DNA of 64,000 nucleotides, taken from contig NZ_JBFRBB010000001.1 in NCBI RefSeq assembly GCF_040932035.1, forward strand, positions 1 to 64,000, read 5' to 3'. The position numbers and the translations under genes are program-made. The notes beneath the pieces were generated by a model. That model had not been told where the DNA came from. It was given only the letters and a program-made list of their open reading frames with translations, and ran no database searches. The stretch comes from Hoeflea_A sp040932035. Lineage in GTDB: Bacteria; Pseudomonadota; Alphaproteobacteria; Rhizobiales; Rhizobiaceae. Shown here piece by piece: positions 18,067-26,760 of this stretch; position 1 is the stretch's first letter, and each line of letters starts with the position of its first letter.

Positions 18067-19165
18067 TGACGATGCGTGTCTCCAGCGGCCATCGCGGCGA
18101 TCGGCCGACCTTCGGTCCGAACCCGAGCCTGCCAAGCATTTGCACGGTATGGCCGGGTTCCGCAAGCATGGCATGCGCCTTTTCGTAGTGAGGAGCCATT
18201 TCCTCGAATTCCTGCAGCGCCTGGCTGACCGGGTGCAATGACAGGCCGAGCGCGGTCGTCGTCAGGTTCAGACGCAGCCAGCGGCGCCCGGCCTCGATCT
18301 GGTTGAGGCGGGTGTTGCCTTCGGTGGTTATCACCGCATAGGCAGGCGTTGCGTTCAGCATTTCCTTGTAGATCCTCACGCCTTCCTTGAAGCCGGTCGA
18401 ATTCGGATCATTCTGCGCCTCGCGGCTGAGCACGCCCGCAAGCATCAGCGCCTCCAGAAAGGGGCCGCCCAGATCGATACCGTCCGGGTTGGCGTTTATC
18501 TCGGCTTTGCCGAACCGCATCAGGTCGACGCTTTCCTTCATTGTGCGGGGCGTGAAGGATTCGGTCTGCCAGGCCAGCCAGGTCAGGTCGCGGATTTTCG
18601 CCACATCGTCCGGCCTGGTGCGGATATCCGCAAGCGGTTCCAGCTCTGCAACCATGTTTGCCGGCACTTCCTGGGCGGTAAAGGGCTCCTTGCTTGAGCG
18701 GCGATCAAGGATATGGGCGAACAGCGGGTCGGCCTTGGCGCCCTCGCGGAACCGTGCAACGGCAACCGGTCCGTCCTCGCCTTCCGGGAAGAAATCGTAG
18801 TCGATTTCGTGCCCGGTCTGCGAAGCGGCAATCGTCATCAGCTCGATAAAGCAGCCCAGCCCGATGGTGAGCTGGCGCGCATAGGGGTCTGTTTCCGGCA
18901 GGTCGCGCGCCTTGTCACGGTAAAGCGTGACGGTGTCGGCCGCACCCAGATCGACCAGCCAGGGCTGCCGGTTGTGCGGATTGGGCGCAAGGATGGCATA
19001 GGAAAGGGCGCGGCGGCGCGGCTCGTCTTCAAGACCGGCCGATGCCCAGGGGGCAAGCGCCTTGGAGGGGGTGCGGGTCGCCGCGAATAGACCGGAAGCG
19101 GCACCGGCTGCAGCGATCGTGCCGCCGCCGATGATGGTCAGGACTTTACGCCTGCTGATCGTCAT
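18059..19165 (-). CDS. Tat-exported Acg-type nitroreductase family protein
   Basis: From the ATG at 19165, which has GGAG at a good distance, the product is 368 residues; an in-frame ATG at 19177 adds four. The N-terminus is a twin-arginine signal (SRRKVLTIIGGG followed by an Ala-rich helix). The body matches Acg-family flavin-type proteins: AILAPNPHNRQPW, a classical nitroreductase FMN-contact pattern, and RRSSKEPF. The C-terminal GRLGFGPKVGRSPR is typical of the Acg group. Members are thought to bind FMN, but the substrate is unknown. It is the first gene of a two-gene operon with the MarR regulator. Confidence 0.85.
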   Translation of the reverse strand: MTISRRKVLTIIGGGTIAAAGAASGLFAATRTPSKALAPWASAGLEDEPRRRALSYAILAPNPHNRQPWLVDLGAADTVTLYRDKARDLPETDPYARQLTIGLGCFIELMTIAASQTGHEIDYDFFPEGEDGPVAVARFREGAKADPLFAHILDRRSSKEPFTAQEVPANMVAELEPLADIRTRPDDVAKIRDLTWLAWQTESFTPRTMKESVDLMRFGKAEINANPDGIDLGGPFLEALMLAGVLSREAQNDPNSTGFKEGVRIYKEMLNATPAYAVITTEGNTRLNQIEAGRRWLRLNLTTTALGLSLHPVSQALQEFEEMAPHYEKAHAMLAEPGHTVQMLGRLGFGPKVGRSPRWPLETRIVNG

Positions 19166-19178
19166 TGTTTGCTCCATT

Positions 19179-19216
19179 TAGTTCGAATTCGTACTATATA
19201 GTGCGATATCGAACTA
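19179..19216. promoter_or_regulatory. 38-bp near-perfect palindrome, probable MarR operator
   Basis: The element starts TAGTTCGA and ends TCGAACTA, with internal symmetric ACTAT/ATAGT at its centre; 16 of 19 arm positions are complementary. It begins 14 bases upstream of the ATG at 19165 and so covers the promoter or 5' leader of the nitroreductase-MarR operon. Two stacked MarR dimer sites would fit this length. Confidence 0.75.
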
Positions 19217-19251
19217 TAATCAACCCCTCGGCTTCTCCGCCGGTTCAGTCG

Positions 19252-20643
19252 CTATTTGGCTGAAAATTTCATATGGACGATCAGGCCACCGCCGTTCGAC
19301 GGTGCGCGAAGTTCAAGGCGCCCGCCGAACAATTCGGCAATCTCATTGGCAATGGCGAGCCCCAGGCCGCTCCCTTGCGCCTGCGCATCGCTGCCGCGCC
19401 GGAACCGGCCCATCACCGATTGCTTGTTCGCCGGATCAATGCCGATGCCGTCATCTTCAATTTCAAGCAGAACGCCCGCGCCTGCATCTCTTGTGCGGAC
19501 TGTGATCTCGATGGGCCGGCCGCCGTGGCGCATGGCATTGTCGACCACGTTGCGGAGCATCTCGCGCACAAGCACGTCGTCGCCGCGCATCCTCAGGTGG
19601 TCAGGTCCGTCATATCCAAGGTCGATGTCTGCAGGCAGCCCGCCTGAAATCAGCTCTTCGCAGACCTGCCGGCTGATAGCCGCGATATCGCAGCTGTCGC
19701 GGGCGACGTCCTTTTGGGCGGCGGCATCGATGCGGGCAAGAACGAGCAACTGGGATAGCACGCGTTCGGTGTCGCTGACGGCTTCGTCGGCTTCGGCCAG
19801 CGCCTCCTGACGGGCCTCCGGCGTATTTGCGCGATTGGCGATTTCGAGCTGGGTGCGCATGACGGTCAGCGGCGTGCGCAGTTGATGGCTGGCATTGGCA
19901 GTGAAATTGCGCAGCGCCGAAATGGAAGATCCAAACCGCTTCACGAGATCGTTTATCGTCGCGACTAGCCCGCTGACTTCGCTCGGTACACGGTGTTCGA
20001 TCGGGCGCAGATCTTCCGGGCTGCGGCGTCCGACGGCTTCTTGCAGCCTGTAAAGTGGCCGCAGCGCCCGTGTGACCGCGATCCAGACGACAAATGCGGC
20101 GGTCAGAATGAGCACGCTCTGCCGCAGGGCCGAACGAAACAGGATGTCACGCGCCATCTTGGCCCTTGCATTTGTGGTCTCGGCAACAACCACCTGATAG
20201 GCAAGCGACACCGTGTCGGAGGCCGCCGCTCCGGAACGAACGGCGACCCTTATGGGCTCGTCGCGGAACCAGGCATCGGCAAATTGCATATCGCGTTCTT
20301 CCCGGTCGAATTGGTCCGGTACCGGAAGAAGCCGGTATCCGGTCACAAATTGCGATTGCGGACCCTCGATACGATAGAAAACCCGGTCTTCCTCTGCCGA
20401 GGTCAGCATTTCCAGGGCGACATAGGGGATATCGACTTCAAGCAGGCCGTCGTCATTGACAAAAATACGTTCGGCGATCGCCAGCGCAGATCCGGCGAGA
20501 ACCCGGTCTGAAATCTCATCAGCGGTTTCGCGCGCGGACCGGTAGGAATCGAACAGCGCCAGGAGACCGATGGCCAACAGCGGCAGCAGCAGCCACAGGA
20601 GCAGGCGGGTGCGTATCGAATAGGAGGACGGTTGCCCGCTCAT
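19252..20643 (-). CDS. tctE: Sensor histidine kinase, TctE family
   Basis: A 463-residue membrane kinase. The first helix (about residues 13-32) and second helix (about 176-193) enclose a periplasmic sensor of the TctE type (LAGSALAIAERI, IPYVALEMLTS, FYRIEGP, VTGYRLLP). Next come a HAMP-like region, the H box FTANASHQLRTPL with the phosphoacceptor histidine (residue 254 in a numbering that includes the preceding TTG), and N and G boxes (RNVVDNAMRHG, DDGIGI, GSGLGLAIANEI). The ATG overlaps the tctD stop by one base (TGATG); a TTG three bases earlier is a less likely start. It probably senses a tricarboxylate or other carboxylate and controls the transporter genes that follow. Confidence 0.88.
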   Translation of the reverse strand: MSGQPSSYSIRTRLLLWLLLPLLAIGLLALFDSYRSARETADEISDRVLAGSALAIAERIFVNDDGLLEVDIPYVALEMLTSAEEDRVFYRIEGPQSQFVTGYRLLPVPDQFDREERDMQFADAWFRDEPIRVAVRSGAAASDTVSLAYQVVVAETTNARAKMARDILFRSALRQSVLILTAAFVVWIAVTRALRPLYRLQEAVGRRSPEDLRPIEHRVPSEVSGLVATINDLVKRFGSSISALRNFTANASHQLRTPLTVMRTQLEIANRANTPEARQEALAEADEAVSDTERVLSQLLVLARIDAAAQKDVARDSCDIAAISRQVCEELISGGLPADIDLGYDGPDHLRMRGDDVLVREMLRNVVDNAMRHGGRPIEITVRTRDAGAGVLLEIEDDGIGIDPANKQSVMGRFRRGSDAQAQGSGLGLAIANEIAELFGGRLELRAPSNGGGLIVHMKFSAK

Positions 20644-21317
20644 CAATGGTCACCGGGGGTCTGCAGATAATAGCCCAGTCCGCGTGCAGCCTTTATCGAG
20701 ATACCGTGATCGGCAAGGCGCCGGCGCAGCCGGCTGATATATTGTTCTACGGCGTTCTCACTAATGTCTTCGTCAAAACTGCTAAGGGAATCAATCAGTT
20801 GTGCCTTGCTCAGGATGCGGCCATTGGCCAGCATCAGCGCCTTGAGCACGTTGATTTCGCGCGCCGGGATTTCAATGGCGACCTCATCGGCAAAGACCTG
20901 GCCGCTTTTGAGGTCGAATTTAATCGGCCCCGCTTCCACAAGCGAGGTTCTGACCGCCAGCGAACGGCGGATGAGTGCCCGTACCCGGGCGTTCAGTTCG
21001 CCCCATTCGAAAGGTTTTGTCAGATAGTCGTCCGCGCCAAGATCAAGGCCGCGAATACGATCCTCGAGCCCGTCCCGCGCCGTCAGGATAAGCACCGGAA
21101 CCGCAATCCGGTCCGACCGCATTTCACGCAGGACTTCCAGACCATCCATCTCGGGCAGGCTCAAATCGAGGACAACCAGATCGTAGTTAAGCGCCTTGAC
21201 GGCCGACAGCGCGGAATCGCCGTCGGCGACACAGTCGACCGCATATCCACTGTCGGCAAGGAGCTGTTTCAGCCCGTCCGCCAGTTTGCGATTATCCTCA
21301 ACGATCAAAACCCGCAT
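20643..21317 (-). CDS. tctD: Response regulator, TctD family
   Basis: The 224-residue OmpR-type regulator begins at the ATG at 21317 after GGAGGT; the frame is open further upstream but that reading crosses the divergent promoter. The receiver has VEDNRKLADGLKQLL, phosphoacceptor Asp51 (VVLDLSLPEMDG), Thr in LTARDG and Lys in LTKPFEWGEL. The C-terminal winged helix includes IPAREINVLKALMLANGRILSKAQL and ISENAVEQYISRLRRRL. It is phosphorylated by the overlapping TctE and most likely activates the divergent receptor and tctCBA genes. Confidence 0.9.
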   Translation of the reverse strand: MRVLIVEDNRKLADGLKQLLADSGYAVDCVADGDSALSAVKALNYDLVVLDLSLPEMDGLEVLREMRSDRIAVPVLILTARDGLEDRIRGLDLGADDYLTKPFEWGELNARVRALIRRSLAVRTSLVEAGPIKFDLKSGQVFADEVAIEIPAREINVLKALMLANGRILSKAQLIDSLSSFDEDISENAVEQYISRLRRRLADHGISIKAARGLGYYLQTPGDH

Positions 21318-21390
21318 GGTACCTCCGCCAGAAAGGGTAGTCACTCGATTGCCTCTTGTGAATGCGAATTTTGCAGGGCAATGTCGCCGG

Positions 21391-22455
21391 ATGCGCATTG
21401 TCTGCTTTCTGTTGTTTGTTCTCCTGATGATTGCCCCGGCTCGGGCTGCAACCGTATTTCCACCTTTTGACGGAGAGGCGGCCGAGCGGACATTGACCGT
21501 CTATTCGACGCTCGATGAAACCGTTGCGCGGCCTCTGATAACGGCGTTTCAGCAAGCCCATCCCGGCGTTGCCGTCAGCTATGAAGACCTGCAGTCGCTT
21601 GAGATCTACGAGCGCGTCATCCGTGAGACGGACGAACAGGGAAAAACCGCTGATCTTATCATCTCCTCGGCAATGGACCTGCAGGTTAAACTGGTCAATG
21701 ACGGTTACGTGCAGGCGGTGCCGGAAATACGTTTGGATAATTGGCCGCAGTGGGCGAGCTGGCGCAAATCGGCTTTCGGACTGACGTTTGAACCGTCGGT
21801 CATCGTCTATCACAAGCCGAGCTTTGAAGGTTTGCCCCTGCCCAAAAACCGGGCCGATCTGATCGAGCTGCTCAAATCCTCCGAAGCGCAACTCTATGGG
21901 CGCATCGCCACCTATGATGTCGAGCGTTCGGGTCTCGGATTTCTCTTCCTGGCGCGTGACAAGGAACACAATCGGGACATTTGGGAACTGGTTTCCGCGT
22001 TCGGTTCCTCAGGCGTAAAGCTCTATTCCAACTCATCGGCGATTCTTGATCGTGTTGCCGACGGCCGTTTTGCCTTGGGTTATAATATACTCGGCTCCTA
22101 CGCGCAGAGCTGGGCAAGCCGCAAACCCGACCTCGGTATCATTCTTCCCGAGGACTATACGGTCGTCATGTCGAGGATTGCGCTTGTGCCGGAAGCGGCG
22201 GCCGATCCCGACCTTGGAAAAGCGCTATTGGCGTTTTTGATGTCCCGGCAGGGCCAGACGATCATGGCGCGCGATGTCCGGCTCCCGGCGCTTCATCCGG
22301 ACGTGGATGGCCCGAATACCGCATCGGCTATGCGGGAGCGTTTCGGACCGCAGCTCCGGCCGGTCTCGATCAGTCCCGGTCTGGTTGTCTATCTCGATCA
22401 GGTCAAACGTGCCCGTTTCATTGCACGCTGGAACGAAGCGCTGAGCGCCAAATAG
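21391..22455 (+). CDS. Periplasmic substrate-binding protein (iron/2-aminoethylphosphonate-type fold)
   Basis: A 354-residue binding protein with a signal peptide (MRIVCFLLFVLLMIAPARA) and the class II fold of Fe3+-type ABC receptors (LTVYSTLDETVARPLITAFQQAHPGV, ADLIISSAMDLQVKLVNDGYVQ, FGLTFEPSVIVYH). No ABC permease or ATPase genes accompany it. It stands divergent from tctDE, 73 bases away. In related loci I recall such a receptor being the signal-binding partner of the kinase; here that is inference. A hairpin follows the stop codon. Confidence 0.82.
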   Translation: MRIVCFLLFVLLMIAPARAATVFPPFDGEAAERTLTVYSTLDETVARPLITAFQQAHPGVAVSYEDLQSLEIYERVIRETDEQGKTADLIISSAMDLQVKLVNDGYVQAVPEIRLDNWPQWASWRKSAFGLTFEPSVIVYHKPSFEGLPLPKNRADLIELLKSSEAQLYGRIATYDVERSGLGFLFLARDKEHNRDIWELVSAFGSSGVKLYSNSSAILDRVADGRFALGYNILGSYAQSWASRKPDLGIILPEDYTVVMSRIALVPEAAADPDLGKALLAFLMSRQGQTIMARDVRLPALHPDVDGPNTASAMRERFGPQLRPVSISPGLVVYLDQVKRARFIARWNEALSAK

Positions 22456-22464
22456 CACCGGAAT

Positions 22465-22483
22465 CCGGAGGCCGTGCCTCCGG
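22465..22483 (+). terminator. GC hairpin after the receptor gene
   Basis: A perfect 8-bp stem CCGGAGGC / GCCTCCGG with a CGT loop lies 9 bases after the stop. No T-run follows, so it may only attenuate read-through into tctC or protect the upstream mRNA. Confidence 0.5.
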
Positions 22484-22582
22484 CTCAGCCAATTCTGAAG
22501 GATGTCAGCTTCATGACAGCTTTTGCTGTTTTGCTTAGCCGTACACGCCTTCGGGCGCGATGATTATTTCTGGGAGGAAAAC

Positions 22583-23551
22583 ATGCTGAGAAAACTGACA
22601 GCCGTACTGGCCGTTTCGGCAATGACACTTGGTGCAGGAGCCGGTTTGGCGCAAGCGCAAACCGTTGAAGAGATCAAGTTCCTGATCCCCGGCGGGGCCG
22701 GTGGCGGCTGGGACGGCACGGCCCGGGGTACGGGCGAAGCACTGACGAAGTCGGGCATTGTCGGGTCCGCATCCTATGAAAACATGTCCGGCGGTGGCGG
22801 CGGCAAGGCAATTGCGCACATCATCGAGACAAAGGATCAGGGAACCCTGATGGTGAATTCGACGCCGATCGTCATTCGCTCGCTGCAGAAGGTCTTCCCG
22901 CAGTCGTTCCGTGACCTGACGCCGATTGCCGGAATTATCGGCGACTACGGCGCAATTGTCGTCGGCAAGAATTCCGAAATTTCAGATCTCGGCGGACTGG
23001 TCGCAGCCTATAAGGCTGACCCCGCGAAAGTGGCTATTGGCGGCGGCTCAGTTGCCGGCGGCATGGACCATCTTATCGCGGCGCTGGTCATGAAGAATGC
23101 CGGCGAAAGCCCGACCGATGTCAAATACATCCCCTATGACGCCGGCGGCAAGGCGATGGCCGGTTTGCTCTCCGGTGAAATCAGCGCGTTGACGACCGGC
23201 TTCGGCGAGGCGCTCGAATTGGCGCGCCAGGGCGAGGTCAATGTGCTTTGCGTCACGTCGCTTGAGCGGCTTCCGGCCGCCCCCGATACGCCGACATGTG
23301 ATGAGTCAGGGTCGGTTGGCACCAATTTCGTCAACTGGCGCGGATTCTTTGCAGCGCCCGGCCTGCCGGACGACAAGAAGGCCGAATACATTGCGGCCCT
23401 TGAAAAAATGTACGACACGCCGGAATGGGTTGCCGTGCGTGACCGCAATGGCTGGGTTGAAATCTTCAATCCGGGCGATGACTTCTCGACATTCCTTGAG
23501 CAGCAGGAAGCAGAAGTCGGCGGGCTTATGAAAGAGCTCGGCTTCCTTTAA
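22583..23551 (+). CDS. tctC: Tripartite tricarboxylate transporter receptor TctC
   Basis: The 322-residue receptor starts at the ATG at 22583 after GGGAGG. It has a signal peptide (about 1-27, ending GLAQAQ) and the Bug/TctC pattern: IKFLIPGGAGGGWDGTARGTGEALTKSG, SYENMSGGGGGKAIAHI, and IPYDAGGKAMAGLLSGEISALTTGFGEALE. It captures carboxylates such as citrate in the periplasm and delivers them to TctA-TctB. It leads the operon tctC-tctB-tctA-abrB. Confidence 0.92.
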   Translation: MLRKLTAVLAVSAMTLGAGAGLAQAQTVEEIKFLIPGGAGGGWDGTARGTGEALTKSGIVGSASYENMSGGGGGKAIAHIIETKDQGTLMVNSTPIVIRSLQKVFPQSFRDLTPIAGIIGDYGAIVVGKNSEISDLGGLVAAYKADPAKVAIGGGSVAGGMDHLIAALVMKNAGESPTDVKYIPYDAGGKAMAGLLSGEISALTTGFGEALELARQGEVNVLCVTSLERLPAAPDTPTCDESGSVGTNFVNWRGFFAAPGLPDDKKAEYIAALEKMYDTPEWVAVRDRNGWVEIFNPGDDFSTFLEQQEAEVGGLMKELGFL

Positions 23552-23650
23552 GCGCGGTTTCATCCGCATTAGAAAAAGGGTGGCGGGACGCTTGGTGCGG
23601 TGCCCGCCACCCAAATGGCAGACGGCATGCGCCGTCGGGGGAGCATTTCC

Positions 23651-24109
23651 ATGCTGTTTTCCAAGGACAGAATTGGCGGCGTATTGCTGCTCGCATTTTG
23701 CATTACCTACGGCGTATTGAGTCAGAACATCACTCTGCTGCCGATCCAGGCAAAGGCCGCATTTACCGCCCGCACCATGCCCGAGGTTCTGATGGTGCTC
23801 GGTATCGGCCTGTCGCTGCTCGTTATCCTGTTTCCGGGCTCGCACGAGCGCCCCAGGCTGGCCGGTTTCAATTGGACAACAGCAGCTTTATTCATGGTGC
23901 TGATGTCCGCATACGGGCTGACCATCCGCCCCCTCGGATTTCTGCTGTCGACCTCTGTATTCCTCATCGCCGGCTTTGCAATGCTTGGCGAGCGGTCTGT
24001 CACGAAACTGCTTCTGGTTTCGGTTCCGCTCGTCGTCGCCTTCTGGGTGTTGATGACACAGGGGCTTGATGTGTTCATCGAGCCGCTCCCCTGGTTCCTG
24101 AAAGGCTGA
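23651..24109 (+). CDS. tctB: Tripartite tricarboxylate transporter small permease TctB
   Basis: From the ATG at 23651, after GGGGAG, the product is 152 residues with four membrane helices, the standard TctB layout (DRIGGVLLLAFCITYGVLS, TMPEVLMVLGIGLSLLVILF, TTAALFMVLMSAYGLTIRPLGFLLSTSVFLIAGFAML, LLLVSVPLVVAFWVLM). TctB supports the large permease TctA; its exact part in transport is unclear in the family. Four bases separate its stop from tctA. Confidence 0.88.
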   Translation: MLFSKDRIGGVLLLAFCITYGVLSQNITLLPIQAKAAFTARTMPEVLMVLGIGLSLLVILFPGSHERPRLAGFNWTTAALFMVLMSAYGLTIRPLGFLLSTSVFLIAGFAMLGERSVTKLLLVSVPLVVAFWVLMTQGLDVFIEPLPWFLKG

Positions 24110-24113
24110 TTCA

Positions 24114-25649
24114 ATGATTGACGGCATACTGATTGGTCTTGGAACCGCGCTGACGCCCATCAACATTCTCTTCGTCCTGACCGGCTGCCTGGTCGGCACA
24201 TTCATCGGCATGTTGCCCGGCCTTGGACCCATGTCGGCCATCGCGCTGATGATCCCGGTTGCCGCCAGTCTGGAGCCGGCGACCGGTATTATTCTCATGG
24301 CCGCTGTTTACTACGGCGCCATATTTGGCGGGTCGACGTCGTCGATCCTGATCAATGCGCCGGGTGTGGCAAGCACGGTGGCAACCTCCTTTGACGGCTA
24401 TCCCATGGCAAAGCAGGGCAAGGCTGGAAAAGCACTTGCGATAGCAGCCTATTCGTCATTTTCCGGCGGCGTGATTGCGGCCGTGTTCTTGCTGGTTGCA
24501 GCACCGTTTCTGGCGGCGGTGTCGCTGTCCTTTCATTCGGCAGACTATTTCGCGCTGATGGTGCTGGGACTGACCGCCGTTGCCGCATTTGCCGGCAAGG
24601 GCGATGTATTGAAGGCGTTGTTGATGACCGTTATCGGCCTGATGCTGTCAACGGTCGGCACCGATCAGACGCAAGGAGTTCCGCGTTTTACATTGGGATT
24701 GATTGACCTGACCGACGGTATTTCGTTCCTGCTTCTCGTCATGGCGACCTTTGCGCTTTCCGAGGCCCTGATGGCCATCTTGAAGCCGTCGGGCGACGAC
24801 AAGCGGCAGCAAGAAATGGAGGCATCGTCCAATCTCGGGTCGATGCGTGTTTCGAAGGAAGAAGTACGTGAGATGACACCGGTTATCGGCCGCTCCTCGA
24901 TCCTCGGCTTCATCATTGGCGTGCTGCCCGGTGCCGGCGCCACAATCGCCAGCTTTCTGGCCTATGGCACGGAGCAACGCATTGCCGGCCCCGAGAAGGG
25001 CAAACTGTTCGGAAAAGGATCGATCCGGGGCTTGAGCGCACCCGAAACGGCAAACAACGCTGCTGCAACGGGCTCGTTCGTACCGCTTCTTACACTTGGC
25101 ATTCCCGGTTCCGGTACAACGGCGATCATGCTCGGCGCCCTGATTGGCTATGGCATTCAGCCGGGACCGCGCCTTTATGTCGATCAGCCCGCAGTGTTCT
25201 GGTCGGTCATCGTCTCCATGTGGATCGGCAATATCGTTCTGCTGGTCCTCAACCTGCCGCTCATTCCTTACATTGCCAAAATACTGGCCATCCCTTCACG
25301 GTTCCTGCTGCCGCTGATCCTGTTCTTTTCGCTGATCGGCGTCTATTTTGTCAGCTTCAACACGTTCGATATCCAGCTCATGGTGTTGTTCGGCCTTGCC
25401 GCGGTTGTCTTCCGGTTTCTCGACTTTCCGATGGCGCCGATGATCCTCGGCTTTATCCTTGGCGGTATGATGGAGGAAAATCTGAGGCGCGCGCTGCTTA
25501 TCAATAACGACAGCTGGTCCTTTATCTGGCAGCGTCCGCTCACCCTGGCGATTCTCCTCATCGCCGCCTCCTGTCTTTTCGCACCCATCGTCTGGTCGCG
25601 CATACAGCGCTTGCGCAAAGGTGCCGACCGGGCCGGGGAAGGGGGCTGA
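24114..25649 (+). CDS. tctA: Tripartite tricarboxylate transporter large permease TctA
   Basis: A 511-residue integral membrane protein with about a dozen helices. The family signature GTFIGMLPGLGPMSAIALMIP is near the N-terminus, GAIFGGSTSSILINAPGVASTVATSFDGYPMA follows, and the second half repeats it as LPGAGATIASFLAYGTEQRI and LGIPGSGTTAIMLGAL. It moves the carboxylate across the inner membrane, driven by an ion gradient. It is co-transcribed with tctCB upstream and an AbrB-family gene 12 bases downstream. Confidence 0.95.
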   Translation: MIDGILIGLGTALTPINILFVLTGCLVGTFIGMLPGLGPMSAIALMIPVAASLEPATGIILMAAVYYGAIFGGSTSSILINAPGVASTVATSFDGYPMAKQGKAGKALAIAAYSSFSGGVIAAVFLLVAAPFLAAVSLSFHSADYFALMVLGLTAVAAFAGKGDVLKALLMTVIGLMLSTVGTDQTQGVPRFTLGLIDLTDGISFLLLVMATFALSEALMAILKPSGDDKRQQEMEASSNLGSMRVSKEEVREMTPVIGRSSILGFIIGVLPGAGATIASFLAYGTEQRIAGPEKGKLFGKGSIRGLSAPETANNAAATGSFVPLLTLGIPGSGTTAIMLGALIGYGIQPGPRLYVDQPAVFWSVIVSMWIGNIVLLVLNLPLIPYIAKILAIPSRFLLPLILFFSLIGVYFVSFNTFDIQLMVLFGLAAVVFRFLDFPMAPMILGFILGGMMEENLRRALLINNDSWSFIWQRPLTLAILLIAASCLFAPIVWSRIQRLRKGADRAGEGG

Positions 25650-25661
25650 GAATACCGGAAC

Positions 25662-26696
25662 ATGGCACGGGCGGGACATGACCTTGTAACCACATCGACA
25701 ACGCTGGCGGCCGGAGCCGCCGGCCTTGCCGTTGCCTGGTTCATAGGATTTCCCGCACCGGCCCTTACGGGACCGGCGTTGATGGTGACGGCGCTGTCGG
25801 TGATCGGCCTTCGGCTCGCCGTGCCGAACATACTGCGCAATGCCTGCTTCGTGATCATCGGACTGTCGATGGGAACCGGCGTGACGCCGGAGGTTTATGC
25901 AGCGGCACGGCAATGGCCGCTCAGCTTCATATTGCTGGCGATCAGCGTCTGTACCATCTTCTTTGTATGCAGATTTACGTTGCAGCGTTTCTGGCGGCAG
26001 GACAGCGAGACCGCGATCCTGTCCTCAACGCCCGGGCATCTCAGCTATATTCTCGGCCTCAGCACCGATACGCGCGGTGATATTCCAACCATAAGCGTCA
26101 TACAGAGCACACGTGTACTGGCGCTCACCCTGCTGGTTCCCTTTGCCGTTGCCCTGATGGGTTATGACACCACGCAGATGGGGTTGCCCGGCGGGAAAAT
26201 GACGCTGCTTCCGCTCGGCGTGAGTGTTGTCCTCGCAATGCTGCTGGGCCTGTTTCTCAACCGTCTGCGGGTACCGGCGGCGCTGTTGATCGGCGGGATG
26301 ATTTTTTCGACCGTGACCCATCTGAGCGGTCTGGTTGACGGACACGTTCCGCTGTGGGCATCAATTCCAGCATTTGCGCTTATGGGTACCCTGATCGGCA
26401 CGCGTTTTTCGGGCGTGTCCATGAAGACTTTGCGCAGGGCGCTTGGTGCTGGACTGGTGGTGACGATGATCGCGTTCGTTGTGACAATCGTCTTTGCCGT
26501 CCTTCTCGTCCAGATCATTGATCTGCCGCTTCCGCAGGTGCTGATTGCATTTGCACCGGGGGGCGTTGAATCGATGGCTGCCGTCGCGGTCATCCTTGGC
26601 GCGGATCCGACATTTGTCGCCGCCCACCACGTCTGGCGGCTTGTTATTCTGACGTTCCTCGCACCGGCCGTGCTGGTGCGCACGAAACGCCAATAG
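25662..26696 (+). CDS. AbrB-family (PF05145) membrane transporter
   Basis: A 344-residue protein with 9-10 helices and the duplicated AbrB layout: FPAPALTGPALMVTALSVIGLRL and FIGLSMGTGV-type segments in the first half, LRVPAALLIGGMIFSTVTHLSG and FAPGGVESMAAVAVILGADPTFVAAHHVWRL in the second. The GGxE-MA-H-R pattern is diagnostic. The family name refers to Pseudomonas AbrB, not the Bacillus regulator. Such genes often end tct operons; a part in exporting or balancing carboxylates is plausible but unproven. The ribosome site is weak, which suggests coupling to tctA. Confidence 0.85.
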   Translation: MARAGHDLVTTSTTLAAGAAGLAVAWFIGFPAPALTGPALMVTALSVIGLRLAVPNILRNACFVIIGLSMGTGVTPEVYAAARQWPLSFILLAISVCTIFFVCRFTLQRFWRQDSETAILSSTPGHLSYILGLSTDTRGDIPTISVIQSTRVLALTLLVPFAVALMGYDTTQMGLPGGKMTLLPLGVSVVLAMLLGLFLNRLRVPAALLIGGMIFSTVTHLSGLVDGHVPLWASIPAFALMGTLIGTRFSGVSMKTLRRALGAGLVVTMIAFVVTIVFAVLLVQIIDLPLPQVLIAFAPGGVESMAAVAVILGADPTFVAAHHVWRLVILTFLAPAVLVRTKRQ

Positions 26697-26697
26697 C

Positions 26698-26728
26698 AAA
26701 ACAAAAGGCGGCCCCGGAAGACCGCCTC
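26698..26728 (-). terminator. Intrinsic terminator after gcrA
   Basis: Read on the minus strand, AGGCGG and CCGCCT form a stem around a 10-base loop, followed at once by TTTGTTTTG. It lies 33 bases past the gcrA stop. On the plus strand the same hairpin may also help end the tct-abrB transcript, but the T-run there is poor. Confidence 0.75.
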
Positions 26729-26760
26729 TTCATCAAGGCCCGCAATGCCGTTGCTGTGCT

